A program made the position numbers and the translations under genes. 64,000 nucleotides of DNA, taken from the NCBI GenBank assembly GCA_037892935.1, contig JAYXKI010000004.1, positions 1 through 64,000 on the forward strand, in the 5' to 3' direction. This stretch comes from Phlebopus portentosus. Its lineage: Eukaryota; Basidiomycota; Agaricomycetes; Boletales; Boletinellaceae. The notes below the pieces were generated by a model. The model was not told where the DNA came from, made no database searches, and saw only the letters and a program-made list of their open reading frames with translations. Positions 46,474-57,726 of this stretch are shown piece by piece. Numbering within the stretch: the first letter of the stretch is position 1; every line of letters starts with the position of its first letter.

Positions 46474-47244
46474 TCGCTATTCAGTTGGCGGGATAGCATC
46501 AAGATTAGCTGTTTGATTATATTTCGAGGGTTAGGAACTGTGAGGAGCGCTGGATGGCAATTGCACTGCGGATGGATGGAAATTTGAATTGTTGTAGAGT
46601 CGAATCCTTTTGGGTCAATGGCACTTTTAGGAATAACATGTTGGCCTGACGAAACTGTTACTAAGAATGCCCGACGTTCTCCGTCTGCAAGCGGGCAAAG
46701 ATAGGCACAGTATACCCAAGTTAAACGTCAGTCGCTTGCTGAGGTGTGATATCTTCATCAATCTCCAATCATATCTTTTCCTCGCATCAGCATCAAGAGC
46801 CTAAATTTCGAAAATAGGAAATGGAAAGCCAAGTATGGTTGCTAGCCCGGCGGGAATTAGCCATGATCTCAAGGGAGCCGTGATCTGTTGTGATGCGCTC
46901 GAGGTTGCTTCCGCGCGTCGCCTCGCCATTCATTAAATATCAGCTGAAGAACCAGGCAAGTCCCGAGGAGCCAAGATATCGCCTCTTTAAAGAAGCATCC
47001 GTCGGCTACTCCCAGTGCAGATAGATCCTTGTCTCGCCTTGAATGACCCAATAGGCAGCTTAATCTTGATCTCGGACCTAATCGTAAATTAAATGACAAC
47101 GCCGGAATCGGAACGGGAGAGCTTCAATTACGTTTAAGCGGGTCGTAATGGATAAGGTGGCTGATTCATATATACAGAGAGCGGTGCTAGGTGATTGAGT
47201 GTCAAGTCGGGGGACCAAGGAGGAAAAAAAGGGAAAGTGAATGC
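46474..47244. other. Intergenic between converging genes
   Basis: 3' ends of the sedolisin (plus) and TFIIIC-type (minus) genes face each other across about 770 bases. No gene, tRNA or repeat recognised. Confidence 0.4.
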
Positions 47245-50200
47245 TTAGAGGATGCGCACAAATCGGTTGCCACAATAAAGACAGAACCGCGCGGCTTCCA
47301 GAAGCTCGTCGACAAGCCAACTACGGCCTGCGTCCGGGATCCAGAGATTGCTCGTGGGCGGAAGTCCAGCACTGGCAGAGGGATCTGTAGTACTACTCCC
47401 AGCTGGGCCCTGAGTGCGCGAGGACGGCGCAAGAAATGCCTTGCGAGTACATCCAGTGCACGTGCGAACCATGGGCGTAGCAAGCACAAACGACGTAATT
47501 GAGCATCGTGCTAGTTGTTTTAATAAAGCAAGGAAGTTAAGCCAATGTAAGTAAAAGGAAGAAATAATAATCAGAGCTCACCCCAAGCATGACCATTGGG
47601 ACAAATTGCCGTGAGTAAGTTTTCCAGTGGAATTGGGGAATGGCATGCAGGGCACATCTCTGTGAGACCGAATGCGTCTGGATCGACGTCGGAAAACCTG
47701 ACTTTTGTGGCATCGCTGAGCGCATGGGCCTCAGTCGTAAGATCTTCTGGCGAGCCTGCCAGAAGACTCTGGACAATGACACGCATAAGGAACGGTAGTT
47801 CTTGTTCTAGTGAAATCACATTAGAACAAGACTTCTGATTTTCCAAATTATATCGATGGCTTTGACCCACCTGTCAGAGACTCGATTATAGCAGCTAGAT
47901 GTCGTACAAGGATTCGCATGAAGCGGTGAGAGATACTACTCAGAAGTGTCTGGGCGGCTCCGCCGAATTGGTCTCGTATTTCTTCGCTAGGAGCCATTTT
48001 CTACTTGTCCAGTAATGCAATGAAATCAAATTCAGACAGCGACTGAAACCCACCTACCCAGCAATAGTCTGCAATAGCCAGGCGCAAGCGAAATGAATGG
48101 AAGGTATCCCAACCATACAATTCAATGGCCAGGTTTCGTCTGATTGCCCGTTTGATCTCTTCGTCTATCCCCCTTGACCAACGCGGCAGTCCATTGGCGT
48201 AGTTTGCGTCATCTAGACCAGGAGATAATAGTGGCAGCACACGGGTCCATACGACATCGAATGTCTTGCGCTGACACAAGTGCAAGAGTATAGGTCTCAA
48301 AACGGACGAAGGAGCATATCCTAAGACTTTGTAGATTGTGCAGTGAGCAACATTTAAGTCAGTCTCTCAGATGCCCGATCAAGGGAAAGTCATACTTGAA
48401 CGCGGTCTTTCAAATGTACTAGACATATAAGACAGCAATAAATCATGCTCTTTGGGATTCTGCCATAATCGTGCTACGACAAGCATAGAATTATGCTTGG
48501 CATCGTGCTTGTACGAGAAATCGGTAGGTCGACGTGTTCTTGATTATCACGACAATGAACGGGGGAGAGACAGAATGAGACTACAGTCCAGATCAAGTGA
48601 CAAGAACTTGGACTCACTCATGTAACCAGAGGATGGTACCGAGTCCGTCAAAATCGACTACACCACTTATCCTACCCACATCAATGTATCGTAAGGAACC
48701 GCCCTCAGCTTGCGCGATAGCTCTTCGGGTTGTGTGAGAGAGCTGTGTCGAATTAATCCCGTTTGTACTCGCTTCCGAATCGAAAGCTCCAATATTCTGC
48801 GCTTGCCCAGTTGCATCCAGACTCGGCGAGCTACAAGCGTCGCGTACGACATGAATCGAACCATCAAAGAGTGCCACGATCAGAACGTCGTTCTCCGTGT
48901 CGGCCAACCGCACCAGTCCAGAGACGGGATAGAATGGCGACGAATCCACAGACGTCACTTGTCTTTGGACATGCAGAATGCCCAACATCTCACCTTTTGG
49001 CGATGATGTAACACCTTCCGTTATTGTGACGCTTATCCGGTAAAAATGAAATAATCCGGGCCTTGCATAGAATAAGGTGGGCTTGATCAAGGGAGCAGAG
49101 GCGAAAAGAATAATCAATAATAATGCGTGTGTATCGAAGTAAATATCGATAAATTACTTTCTCTTGAGGTACTTCCGGGCGGTCAATCCAGGCCAATGCG
49201 GTAATACCTCTCCTATCCGGATCTGATGGATGAGCATCCAGCACGCTGAACTCGGCATGCACCGTAAAAGTCGGAGGAAAAGAACTGGAAAATGACGAAG
49301 CTTCGAGGTGCTGGCGGACGTGTATTAGGATGATTGCACCGCTTGCAAGGCCGCAAGCAAGAAACGATTCACCTAAAAAAAGACCATCAGAAATACCCAT
49401 TTCAGTCGATGTATACGTGATGGACAATGGAAGCATCTGCGTGATGCATCTACTGACTGTGATAAGGTTCGTACGACTTCCAAGCTCCCCAAGCCAGATG
49501 AACGACCCATTCATCTGCAACTCGAAGGACATGAATGGGCTTCAAACTTCGCTCCCCATCATACCTAACCAAAAGAATAGTAAATACATACTTGAGAAAT
49601 GATGAAAGCCAAGATGAGTGATGAGATGAATAATTTCTTGGCTAAGTGCGATAGCACAACGCCCTGCAGCAAATGGGAGAATTCGTATGTACCTCATGAA
49701 TATGACTGATCCGGCGCGGTTTCCCAGCGCTAGAATGGAGCCGTCAACAAGGATACTTGGACGAACCCCGAAATCTGATTGTTGAGACCAGGCCATGCCT
49801 AAATCTCGCGAGTTCAGTTCGAAGCTCCACGAACCGTAATGCTAGAAGCAAGAAACGTACAATTCACTTGAGCCTGAAGCACTTTCAGGAGCAAATGCCG
49901 ATCCTGCGGACTTCTTTCTTGAGGGGTTGGAAGTTCTTTCAGGGTAGATGTGATGTCTTGTACCTGACCATCGCATAAGCCGAAAATAAGTGAATATTGT
50001 CTGATCGGACAAAACGGTAGCAACTCTAGATGTACCTTCGTCCATGCTTCCTTGAGGTGATTTTTTGCCGCGAACCAGAGCGTAAGCTCCAAATTTGTGT
50101 CCATGACTACAACCAAGGAGCTAATCACGTATGTACGACACATCCGCAGTCGAGAATGATGGATCACCGTTAGGCAAAGTTCAGATTAAGCTCCAAATCA

Positions 50201-50791
50201 TCAAACTGAAACATCACAGACACCCACCCGGAGCCAGTTGAAACATTGCTAAGATTACCCGGAGAGACGGCAACCGAGCGCCACGAGACGTCAAGAGATC
50301 CGAGGTTTATTCCACCACATTCTAGGCGTACCGATAAATTAGTACATGGCACACTGCACATTGTAACAGGAAAACCCAATCTGCAACCACAACATAGCTG
50401 GATATGACAGACCTTGAGTATCCGATGCCCAGGAATGGGCAATGTTTTTGTCCAGCTTGATCAGATTCCTGTGCCAGCCCAAATCCAAGCCAGGGTCTTT
50501 GCTTCCGTGCTCCTGCAGGTTACGTCTATCGGTTTTCAGGAGCGAGGGATTCTCAAAATTGATGCCCAGGTCCGGAGTCTATTGATCAGAATGACGCGGG
50601 AAATTTTGAGTTAATTCTCAAGTAAGCGGTGATCTGTGTGGAGATGGTTATACCAGAATGAAGACAGCACTTTTTGTGCACACGACGAGTTGACCGTCGC
50701 CTGACCACTGTGCACAGGAGATAGACGGGTGAGGACCTGGTGCGGACAGGTTGAGCGCGGTGAAAATCTCCACATCGGTCATGCCGGTCAT
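47245..50791 (-). CDS. TFIIIC delta-type subunit (RNA polymerase III factor)
   Basis: Nuclear subunit of the factor that recruits TFIIIB to tRNA and other Pol III genes. The start at 50789-50791 gives MTGMTDVEIFTALNLSAPGP, then HPSISCAQWSGDGQLVVCTK. The first exons carry the TFIIIC_delta N-terminal propeller (SPDLGINF-type strand TPDLGINFENPSLLKTD, DLGWHRNLIKLDKNIAHSWA). WD-like beta strands continue through many small exons between 48.6 and 50.4 kb (FGVRPSILVDGSILALGNRA, FLACGLASGAIILIHV). The C-terminus has the TFIIIC zinc-finger pattern: MCPACHSPIPLENLLTAICP with NGHAW, then CTGCTRKAFLAPSS, and FCLYCGNRFVRIL before TAA at 47245-47247. Human GTF3C4 is the closest named relative by architecture. 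I did not verify every intron in the middle. Confidence 0.78.
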
Positions 50792-51274
50792 TGATCAATC
50801 ACAAGATTTTTTTCCCGATGGATTGATCTCCAGTGTAGAAAACGTAAAATGGAAAGGGAGCTTTGTGCAAGACTTTCGGTTCCTGGTTGCGATTCCAAGA
50901 TGATACGAGCTTTGGATCCGTGACTGGTGGAGGTTTATTCCTCAAGTAACTCGCCGTAGTGCACTTACCAATGATCAAGAAGATGACTCGGAGCTAGGGA
51001 GACCAGAAGATCGCAATGGTCCGAGTCGGAGTTCAAGTCACGCGTACGTTGACGCGTCGCGACGCGACTCCTGTCACGTCACTGTTTTATTCTCACGCTC
51101 AGTTTGGTTTCTTTTTCTCTTCTGAGTCTTCTCAGTGGCTCAGCACTACTAGTGACTGTACAATTACTACTTGTGCATAGCAAAACTTCTAAAAATGACA
51201 GTAAGAAATCAAGCCCGAAGAATTTGAGTAGCGCTGAAATGTTAGTTCAGGATCTAACATTTTGCCATCTGCAT
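50792..51274. other. Shared divergent promoter region (TFIIIC-type gene and APC13-like gene)
   Basis: About 480 bases separate the minus-strand start at 50791 from the plus-strand gene. GC-rich CG-containing stretches (ACGCGTACGTTGACGCGTCG, about 51040-51059) lie in the middle. A hydrophobic plus-strand frame from 51104 runs into the next gene but may only be untranslated. Confidence 0.35.
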
Positions 51275-51970
51275 ATGACAAACCGAGATATGCTTATATT
51301 CGAAACATTCGAGAATCCAGCAACCTATCTCAGCGGTGACCTCTCAGATGAAGGTGAGAAGAGCCATTGGCTCCGATATTATACTGTTTTGGCGCGGGCG
51401 CTCAATGGGTGAAAGAGTTGGAGATACCCGTTCATGAAGTTCCTCCAAATCCAGATGATTCCGACAGTACGTGGAAACATCCCTATCGAGAGATTGATAT
51501 TACAATTGCTGCTTGATCATATCGTTGTAGTCTTACCCTCGCAGGTCCACCCATCTTATCCATATGGGAATCCGACAAGTGTAAAGCACCCTGCGAATCG
51601 CCCGCGGAAACCAACAGATCCGTCGTCGCGAGCGCTCTTCACAGACCTGGCTTACGCGGGTGGGGGGACCAACGGTGATTTGCGTTGGAATGACCTTGCA
51701 CTCGAACGGCTGCTTCCCGTTGATCGAGCGCGGGAGGAGGCTGCCCGCGCAGCACTTGCGCGAAAAATGGCCAGTGGCGCAACCCAGGGGAATGGATCCG
51801 CTGCTGCCGGTCAGCCGCAACAACAACCTGCTGAACCCGGGCAGCAAACTGAAGGAAGTGAGAGCGATGAAGATGAGGACGATGAAGAAAGTGTTTCTGG
51901 CAGCGGAAGCGCAAACGATGAAGACGAAGATGAAAATGAAAATATAGAAGCCGTTTACGAGGATGAATGA
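51275..51970 (+). CDS. APC13: Probable APC/C subunit Apc13
   Basis: Small subunit that stabilises TPR subunits of the anaphase-promoting complex. Two family blocks are visible in order. The first is KELEIPVHEVPPNPDDSDS (about 51412-51470), which parallels the E-D-V-A-I-P-L-N-E-L-P block. The second is GDLRWNDLALERLLP (about 51677-51720), which parallels the K-W-T-D-L-A-L-Q-Y-L block. Between them is SYPYGNPTSVKHPANRPRKP, after an intron with acceptor near 51545. The C-terminus is extended by a Gln-rich, then very acidic tail (SESDEDEDDEESVSGSGSAN) ending at TGA 51968-51970. I could not resolve the N-terminal exon: the ATG at 51275 (MTNRDMLIFETFENPATYLS) is one candidate, and the donor phase of the intron before SYPYG is unclear. 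Assignment rests on two short motifs. Confidence 0.55.
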
Positions 51971-52033
51971 ACTTGTTGCATTCCGCTATTTGGCGTAATA
52001 CTATATATATTGGAATGTAGTAATACTACTATG

Positions 52034-53415
52034 TTATTCTGCAGCTCTGGCCGTCACAGCCAAAATCATTGCTTCAGCATTTTCCTCCCGCAACAGATCT
52101 TTGACCCCACACTCGGGATCTTGCTCGAGTGCCCATTCATAAGCATCTGCAAGAATTGTGTCCGTAATCGGAACGAAGTAAGTAGCCAATACCCGCAGGA
52201 TGTTGGATACCCGTGCAATAGCAGTTCGAGTCGCAGGATCGATATCCTGTAATTTGCGGCAGTTGAGACACGAAGCAAATCAAATGAATCTTAGGCCCAC
52301 ATCGTTTCTGCTGGAGTACACCGCCTCAGCGTCGAAACCTTCTTCCCCCTCGCGCTCCCTCTCTCTGACATGTTTGCTTACCCACACATAACCATTGAGA
52401 CCAAGAATCAAGTCTACGCCGCACGGTAATGAGATAAAGTGGCTTTTCAGGCGGCGGATGAGCACCGGAGGAACAGTGATGAGCTGGCCGTTGCGGAGCT
52501 GCGTTCGGAAGCCCTTCAGTCGCTTTTCGTCAACATGTCATCTGTAACGTACCTTGCCGTACTTTAGAGATCGCGTATGTAACGACATCGCCCCATCAGC
52601 GAAAAAAGCTTGGACTTCTGCGACAAGGAGATCCCCTTCCTCAAAGAAGTTCCGCATCTGGAGTTCATCGCTCTCGAGTTTCCGACGCTATCCATATGAC
52701 ATGCCAAACGATACCAAACGGAAAATGTTATGGGGTTTAGCAGCCTATTGCGAAGGGACCGGAAGATTACCTGAATACCCCCGGGCAAATTGACAGAGGA
52801 GAGCATCAAAACCGCGTCTTGCCGGGCATTCGCATCAACCTTCCAACGCCGAGCAGCTACCTACGTTTGAAATTTGCATGTTAAATTGCAAGCCATAAGC
52901 CCTCTCCTAAGTATGTAGGAAATCCGATACCTCAGTTATTCTTCCAACGACAAGATCTCCCACTTCCGGATTATATCTGCTTGTTTGGACGGCGGAGAAG
53001 GTTTTAGTCAAGCGAGTAGAAACGATCGAGTCATCCCTTATGGTTAGTCTAGTTACAGGAAAAACAATCTTTCACCTGCCTCGATCGAAGTGCCCGAACA
53101 GTCACGAGTTTGTTGACACGCTCTATTGTTCCTGCAACAGATGCTATGACTTCGTCTCCGTCAACATAGGTTCCGTGACCACTGAAAGTAGGACAAGTTG
53201 TCTTGCGCGCATATCCTCTCGAATGCGTGAACATACCGCATAAATGCATGCGAAGACGTCAATGGGACACCTGGGGATGTGAGCCTCGTGTCCAAGCTAT
53301 CTTCTTCATCGAACTCATCCATAAGAACGTCATCTACCACGTCCGGATGATGACGCGTCCGTTCATAAGTATCGCTATCTTTGGATTCCGTCGGAAAGGA
53401 GGTTATTGTGATCAT
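52034..53415 (-). CDS. RRP4: Exosome subunit Rrp4
   Basis: RNA-binding cap subunit of the nuclear and cytoplasmic RNA exosome. The start at 53413-53415 gives [15 protein letters not shown] and an acidic leader. Splicing joins to the ECR1-N motif [20 protein letters not shown] and [13 protein letters not shown]. The S1 domain continues [35 protein letters not shown] and [16 protein letters not shown]. The KH-like part reads LISLP-type [20 protein letters not shown], then [20 protein letters not shown]. It ends AVTARAAE with TAA at 52034-52036. Five or six short introns all splice in frame. Its 3' end converges on the Apc13-like gene with only 63 bp between stops. Confidence 0.9.
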
Positions 53416-56400
53416 GTTCCGGGTGCAGATACTACGCAGTAAAAGGATTTATTTAAAAAAATCGGTAACAGTAGTCACGTGTTTTTGCACCGCTGTGTTG
53501 GCAAAAAAATATCACCTCTCACTACTGTCTATTCTGCTTAAGCGTAAAAACGCAATTCTCAGCGACTCCCCAAATTTACGATGTGTGCGATAGGAAGCAT
53601 GAGATTAAGGCACTAGTGGGCCATCTCATGTTAATTTCTTGTCTTCCTTTGGAGTTAACGTCCTGGTGGCATTCTCAGCTTTTCCGAGATCCCAAGTCGT
53701 TGGACAAGTACTTAGACACCACAACGGAAGGTATTCACTTTATTATTACACCGTGTCTTATGCTCACGACTCACTCCACGCATAGCAAGCAGTCATGCCA
53801 TATTGCTAAGCTGCAAGTGTTCCTCGCGCTTGCTAAACTTTTCCTTCGTCGGTCACAATGTCGCCGCGCTGATTGCAGCTCAATCGTCACCTGTCCTTGC
53901 GACGATCAAGACCAGTCAAATACTCATTTACGTCGGGTGTGTTTCATCATATGTTGGACACGCATTAAGTAGTTCCAAATACGTCGCCCACTGCCGAGAT
54001 TATACAAACCGGGCATAAATGGATATTCGCGTGCGTCGTCAGGTTTTCTTGAGCGGAGAAGTGCTTTCTCAATACTGCACGCCGGCGAACAGGAGCAGTG
54101 ATCGATAGTAGCATTGATGTGTCACTCCACTTTTCGGTATGAAATGTGATATGATCTGTTGACGGACCATCCGACGTCAAACGAAGTGGAAAACACGCGG
54201 ACCATGAGCTTCATGTTCAGGTATGTAATGGAAGGCTCTCGTTCTGTCTTCATCTCCGTTTGGAGGTCAATAGCTTAAGCACAGTTCGCAAACTCGAGAT
54301 CAAGGTGACGATTACGTTTCAAGAATCGATTCATATGCTTGAAGCCACTTCTCACGACGCTGGAAAGTGCGCGAATTTAGACGGAGATTGTCCAGAATTC
54401 TCTCTATATCGTGGGGAACAGAACTCGGAGCTGCCGATTTCGATGACAATGGTGTCTCGATACTACCCGAGTCAGTGTTTCAAGTCAGATTGCGATGACT
54501 ATGCACTCCCACCAGCCTGTACGCCCATACATGCGTGAGCCCTCGGAGCGGGAATAAGGCGCACAAAGATGACAATTCACTTTGTACCTTTTCGCCCGTT
54601 GCGATATCAGGTATCAGCTGGTATCAGGTCCGGATCAAATTTCTTAGCCTCGATACTGGTAAAGATTTTTTCCTGCAGGCCGCTGCGAACGGCTACAGAG
54701 GATTCAGTACGATTCAAAAAAGGAGAATGGGAAATTTGACGGATCACAGTCCGAACCTGTCCGGGAGTTCCGAAGCCTTGAAGTTAATTTTTGTATTGTA
54801 TTTATTATGATGGCGCTTGAGGCTTCTTTTCTTCTTGTCGATCCGATCCGATACTACTGTACATATCCAGCAGCCCTATCTTGTTGCTCACACCGTACTT
54901 TTTGCTTTTCGTCCTTCTTTCCATTTGCTATTCCTTGCTCATCTCTACTTTGCCTTAAGGGAAGCTAGCTCTTTATGAAAATTTCTTTTGCCGAGATGAC
55001 GAATAACGGCGGACACTAGTACTTTCTGACGTCAGTACCTGCTTATCCAGGTCACATTCCGCACAATCATTCGCTCGGAGGTGTTGTTCCGCATTTCATT
55101 CTGGTTTTTGTATCAAGCGAGGGAAAAACCTGGGCCTTTGATCTGCCTACATTGACGGACGACCTGTCGGGTCAGGAGACCAACAAGTCAAATCGGCCAT
55201 TGGCACTTGCAAAAGACGCCCTATCGCTGTTGCCCTGCTTCAGCTGTCAGTGTCTGCAATTGTCTGCCCTTGTTACGATGCTTCGCAGGAACTCTCGTGG
55301 TTGCGGAAGCAGACAACTGCTCCATATTCCGGGTTAGCCCATGTCCATGTTTAGATAATAGGGCTACTTTTGTCACTGGTCGGTCAAACCGCTGGTACGT
55401 CTTAACTTACCTAATTCTCTATTTATGTTGTCACTGCGCGGCAGGAATAGAGGTTACTGGCATGATCGTGCCTTGATGGAGGAGCAGTATATCAGGTACA
55501 GATGATGAAGAAAGTCACTACGCTCTATCCCCACGACATGCCCAACGAAATTTGCCATGACACGTCTTCCTGATCGGCATTCCTAGTGGGAAGCTTTTTT
55601 GCTCACTAAACCTGATGCGCGCTATCAAAACCTTCGTACTGCCTCCGAATTATGTTGTTGATGGACCACATAGAACTTCACACACTGCGTCTTGACCGGC
55701 TGGGCAGGGAAGATAGTACATCGACCAGGGTGGCATCAACTTCACGCGCTCATAGTTATCTTCACTTCTTTGGCGGGAACAGAACTGAAAACGAGCACCA
55801 ATGACAGAGTCGGTTTTGTTGTTATTTGTTACAGTTCGGCCTCAATCTAGAGACAAGATCGGACAGGTTAATCTAAGTAGATGACTGTACGTGCATGTAT
55901 GGGTGCAACCGTAACGGGTAACTAGAAAAGTTGGGTTGGATTGTGTAACGTGTAGCACAAAAGACAGGTTGATTCCTATATTTGATGTTACATGTGTTTA
56001 GTAATACCGAACTATTCTGAAAATCCGAAAAAAAAACATCCTCATATACATATGTACTCAAATGCAGCAAATTTGACTGCCCCAGGACAATTATGACCCT
56101 GTGTAAAGCCGAAGAGGACTTTCATCTGGCAGATGTTGCATCTCACCTATTTCAGATGCTTTGACACCTTCGATAAGGTATAATAGCAACCCCTGTGACT
56201 TGGAATCTATTTTCCTGCACTTTATTCTAGAGCTTTTTAATATTTTCCGCTCCTAATACGGGATTTGGTTGCCTAAAATGAGCTGTGTAGCGGGTAACAA
56301 CGGTCTGGTTGCCTGACTTGACCATGTAATGCGGGACACCAGGTTGCACTCATACGCAGCACACGTACAGTATTCAAAATAGGAGTATACGATTACAATT

Positions 56401-56945
56401 ATATAACATAGTAATTCAGACAACAAGCAAACAGTGATGTAAATAACAATACGGAATCTATGCAGACATGCAATCGGAACGTGAGCGGCGATAATAAGTT
56501 AATTAATCCGATGTCCAAGCACGAATAATGTTATGCGAGGGTATTAGGTAAAAGAGTTAGAGAGCGAGGAATTTGAGATACAGTTTGGAGGCGAAAACGC
56601 AGAGACACGGGATGGATCGCAGGAGTTGTATCCATGGAAATGAATGATGATAGCGATAAATGTGATGCGACGAGATGCAAGATGCGAGATGCGGGATGTG
56701 GAAAACTGCAACATGGGCCGGATCTTTAGAATGATGAACCTCGGCTTATCATCAAGACAGAATAATATGTATTGTACTTACGGAGCATGTGAGACAAGCC
56801 CCTGGTCCATGTGCAATAGTTTTGTTTTGCGTAGAATTTTTGTTTCTGACTTGACCAAACCCAAAGCCCGAGTCAGAGCACCCGACGCAGACGATTTAGC
56901 CGGGTAGGGTCCGAGAAAAGCGGCAGGCACGACTTCTGACCTTTA
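53416..56945. other. Longest gene-poor stretch (3.5 kb)
   Basis: No conserved protein motif, tRNA or clear transposon end found on either strand. Short open frames occur (for example 53583-53972 plus and 54260-54538 plus) without domain content. A degenerate short repeat of GATGCGA/GATGCAA units lies at 56664-56700. The left end includes the RRP4 promoter. Confidence 0.4.
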
Positions 56946-57726
56946 TCACTTGAATGCGAGGAAATACGCTGAAAGTGCGGGCAGATCATTCGTGCTCGCG
57001 TCAGAGTAGCTCTGACGACGGGACCCGTTGAATTTCAGCACAACGACAGGTCCGGGCCATTGACGCGCAGCAGCACCGGAGGTTATACGATATATCGCTC
57101 GATTTACAGGGGTACCGCGCTGAAGAGCGATAGGGCAATAGAAGATATGCAACGGGAACCGTAACGGCTCGCCATTTAGGCCTTGAGTGAGTACGAGGGA
57201 CTGTGGTGCAGCTTCTTGGAAATAGTCGTTAACGAGTGGTGCTGGGCATGAGTTTGAGTGGGGCTTGCGAGTGAGTTGGCAGTTGACATTGATTATCTGC
57301 GGACGCTCTGCGGTGAAGGCCTGCATGAGCACCGCAAGGTCAACTTTGAAAGAATGGTCACAAACTTACCTTGATTTGGCACGAAAAGAATGGCAGAGAC
57401 GGTCATAACTTCTGGTGCAGCTGGTGGCGTCTGAATGACAAGCTGTGAGGGCGACTGAACCGAAGTAGCTATGCATTCCCTGCGATGTCGGGGCCAGTCC
57501 TGAAGAAATTACGCAAATTACGACACACCCGCGTGAGTTGTCAGCCACAAAGAAACGACCCTTGAACCCTGGACAGGGCTGAGCAATAACATACACTTGA
57601 TAGATGTTCTGGGCTGCAATACCAGGCAAACTGGCATCGACTACACCACATCGTGGTGGGTCGGCAGCAGACAGTACAGGGATGATGAATGAGGCCTGCC
57701 TGGCTATTGCCGTTCATTCCGTTCAT
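56946..57726 (-). CDS. MYND-type zinc-finger protein
   Basis: Small protein with an N-terminal MYND finger, a zinc-binding protein-interaction module. The ATG at 57724-57726 gives MNGMNGNSQAGLIHHPCTVC. The finger continues CRPTTMWCSRCQFAWYCSPE and HLSS. A GTATGT donor then joins to DWPRHRRECIATSVQSPSQL after the first intron. The Cys and His set is therefore complete only after splicing. The second intron follows LFVPNQG. The last exon reads RPQIINVNCQLTRKPHSNSC, PLHIFYCPIALQRGTPVNRA and WPGPVVVLKFNGSRRQSYSD, ending LAFK with TGA at 56946-56948. The finger plus a compact C-terminal beta-rich domain is a common agaric protein type with no assigned function. I cannot name the partner. Confidence 0.75.

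Noticed and set aside
56664..56700. Degenerate GATGCGA units as a possible CRISPR-like or satellite array
   Set aside because: Only a few imperfect units of about 7-8 bases; simple local slippage.
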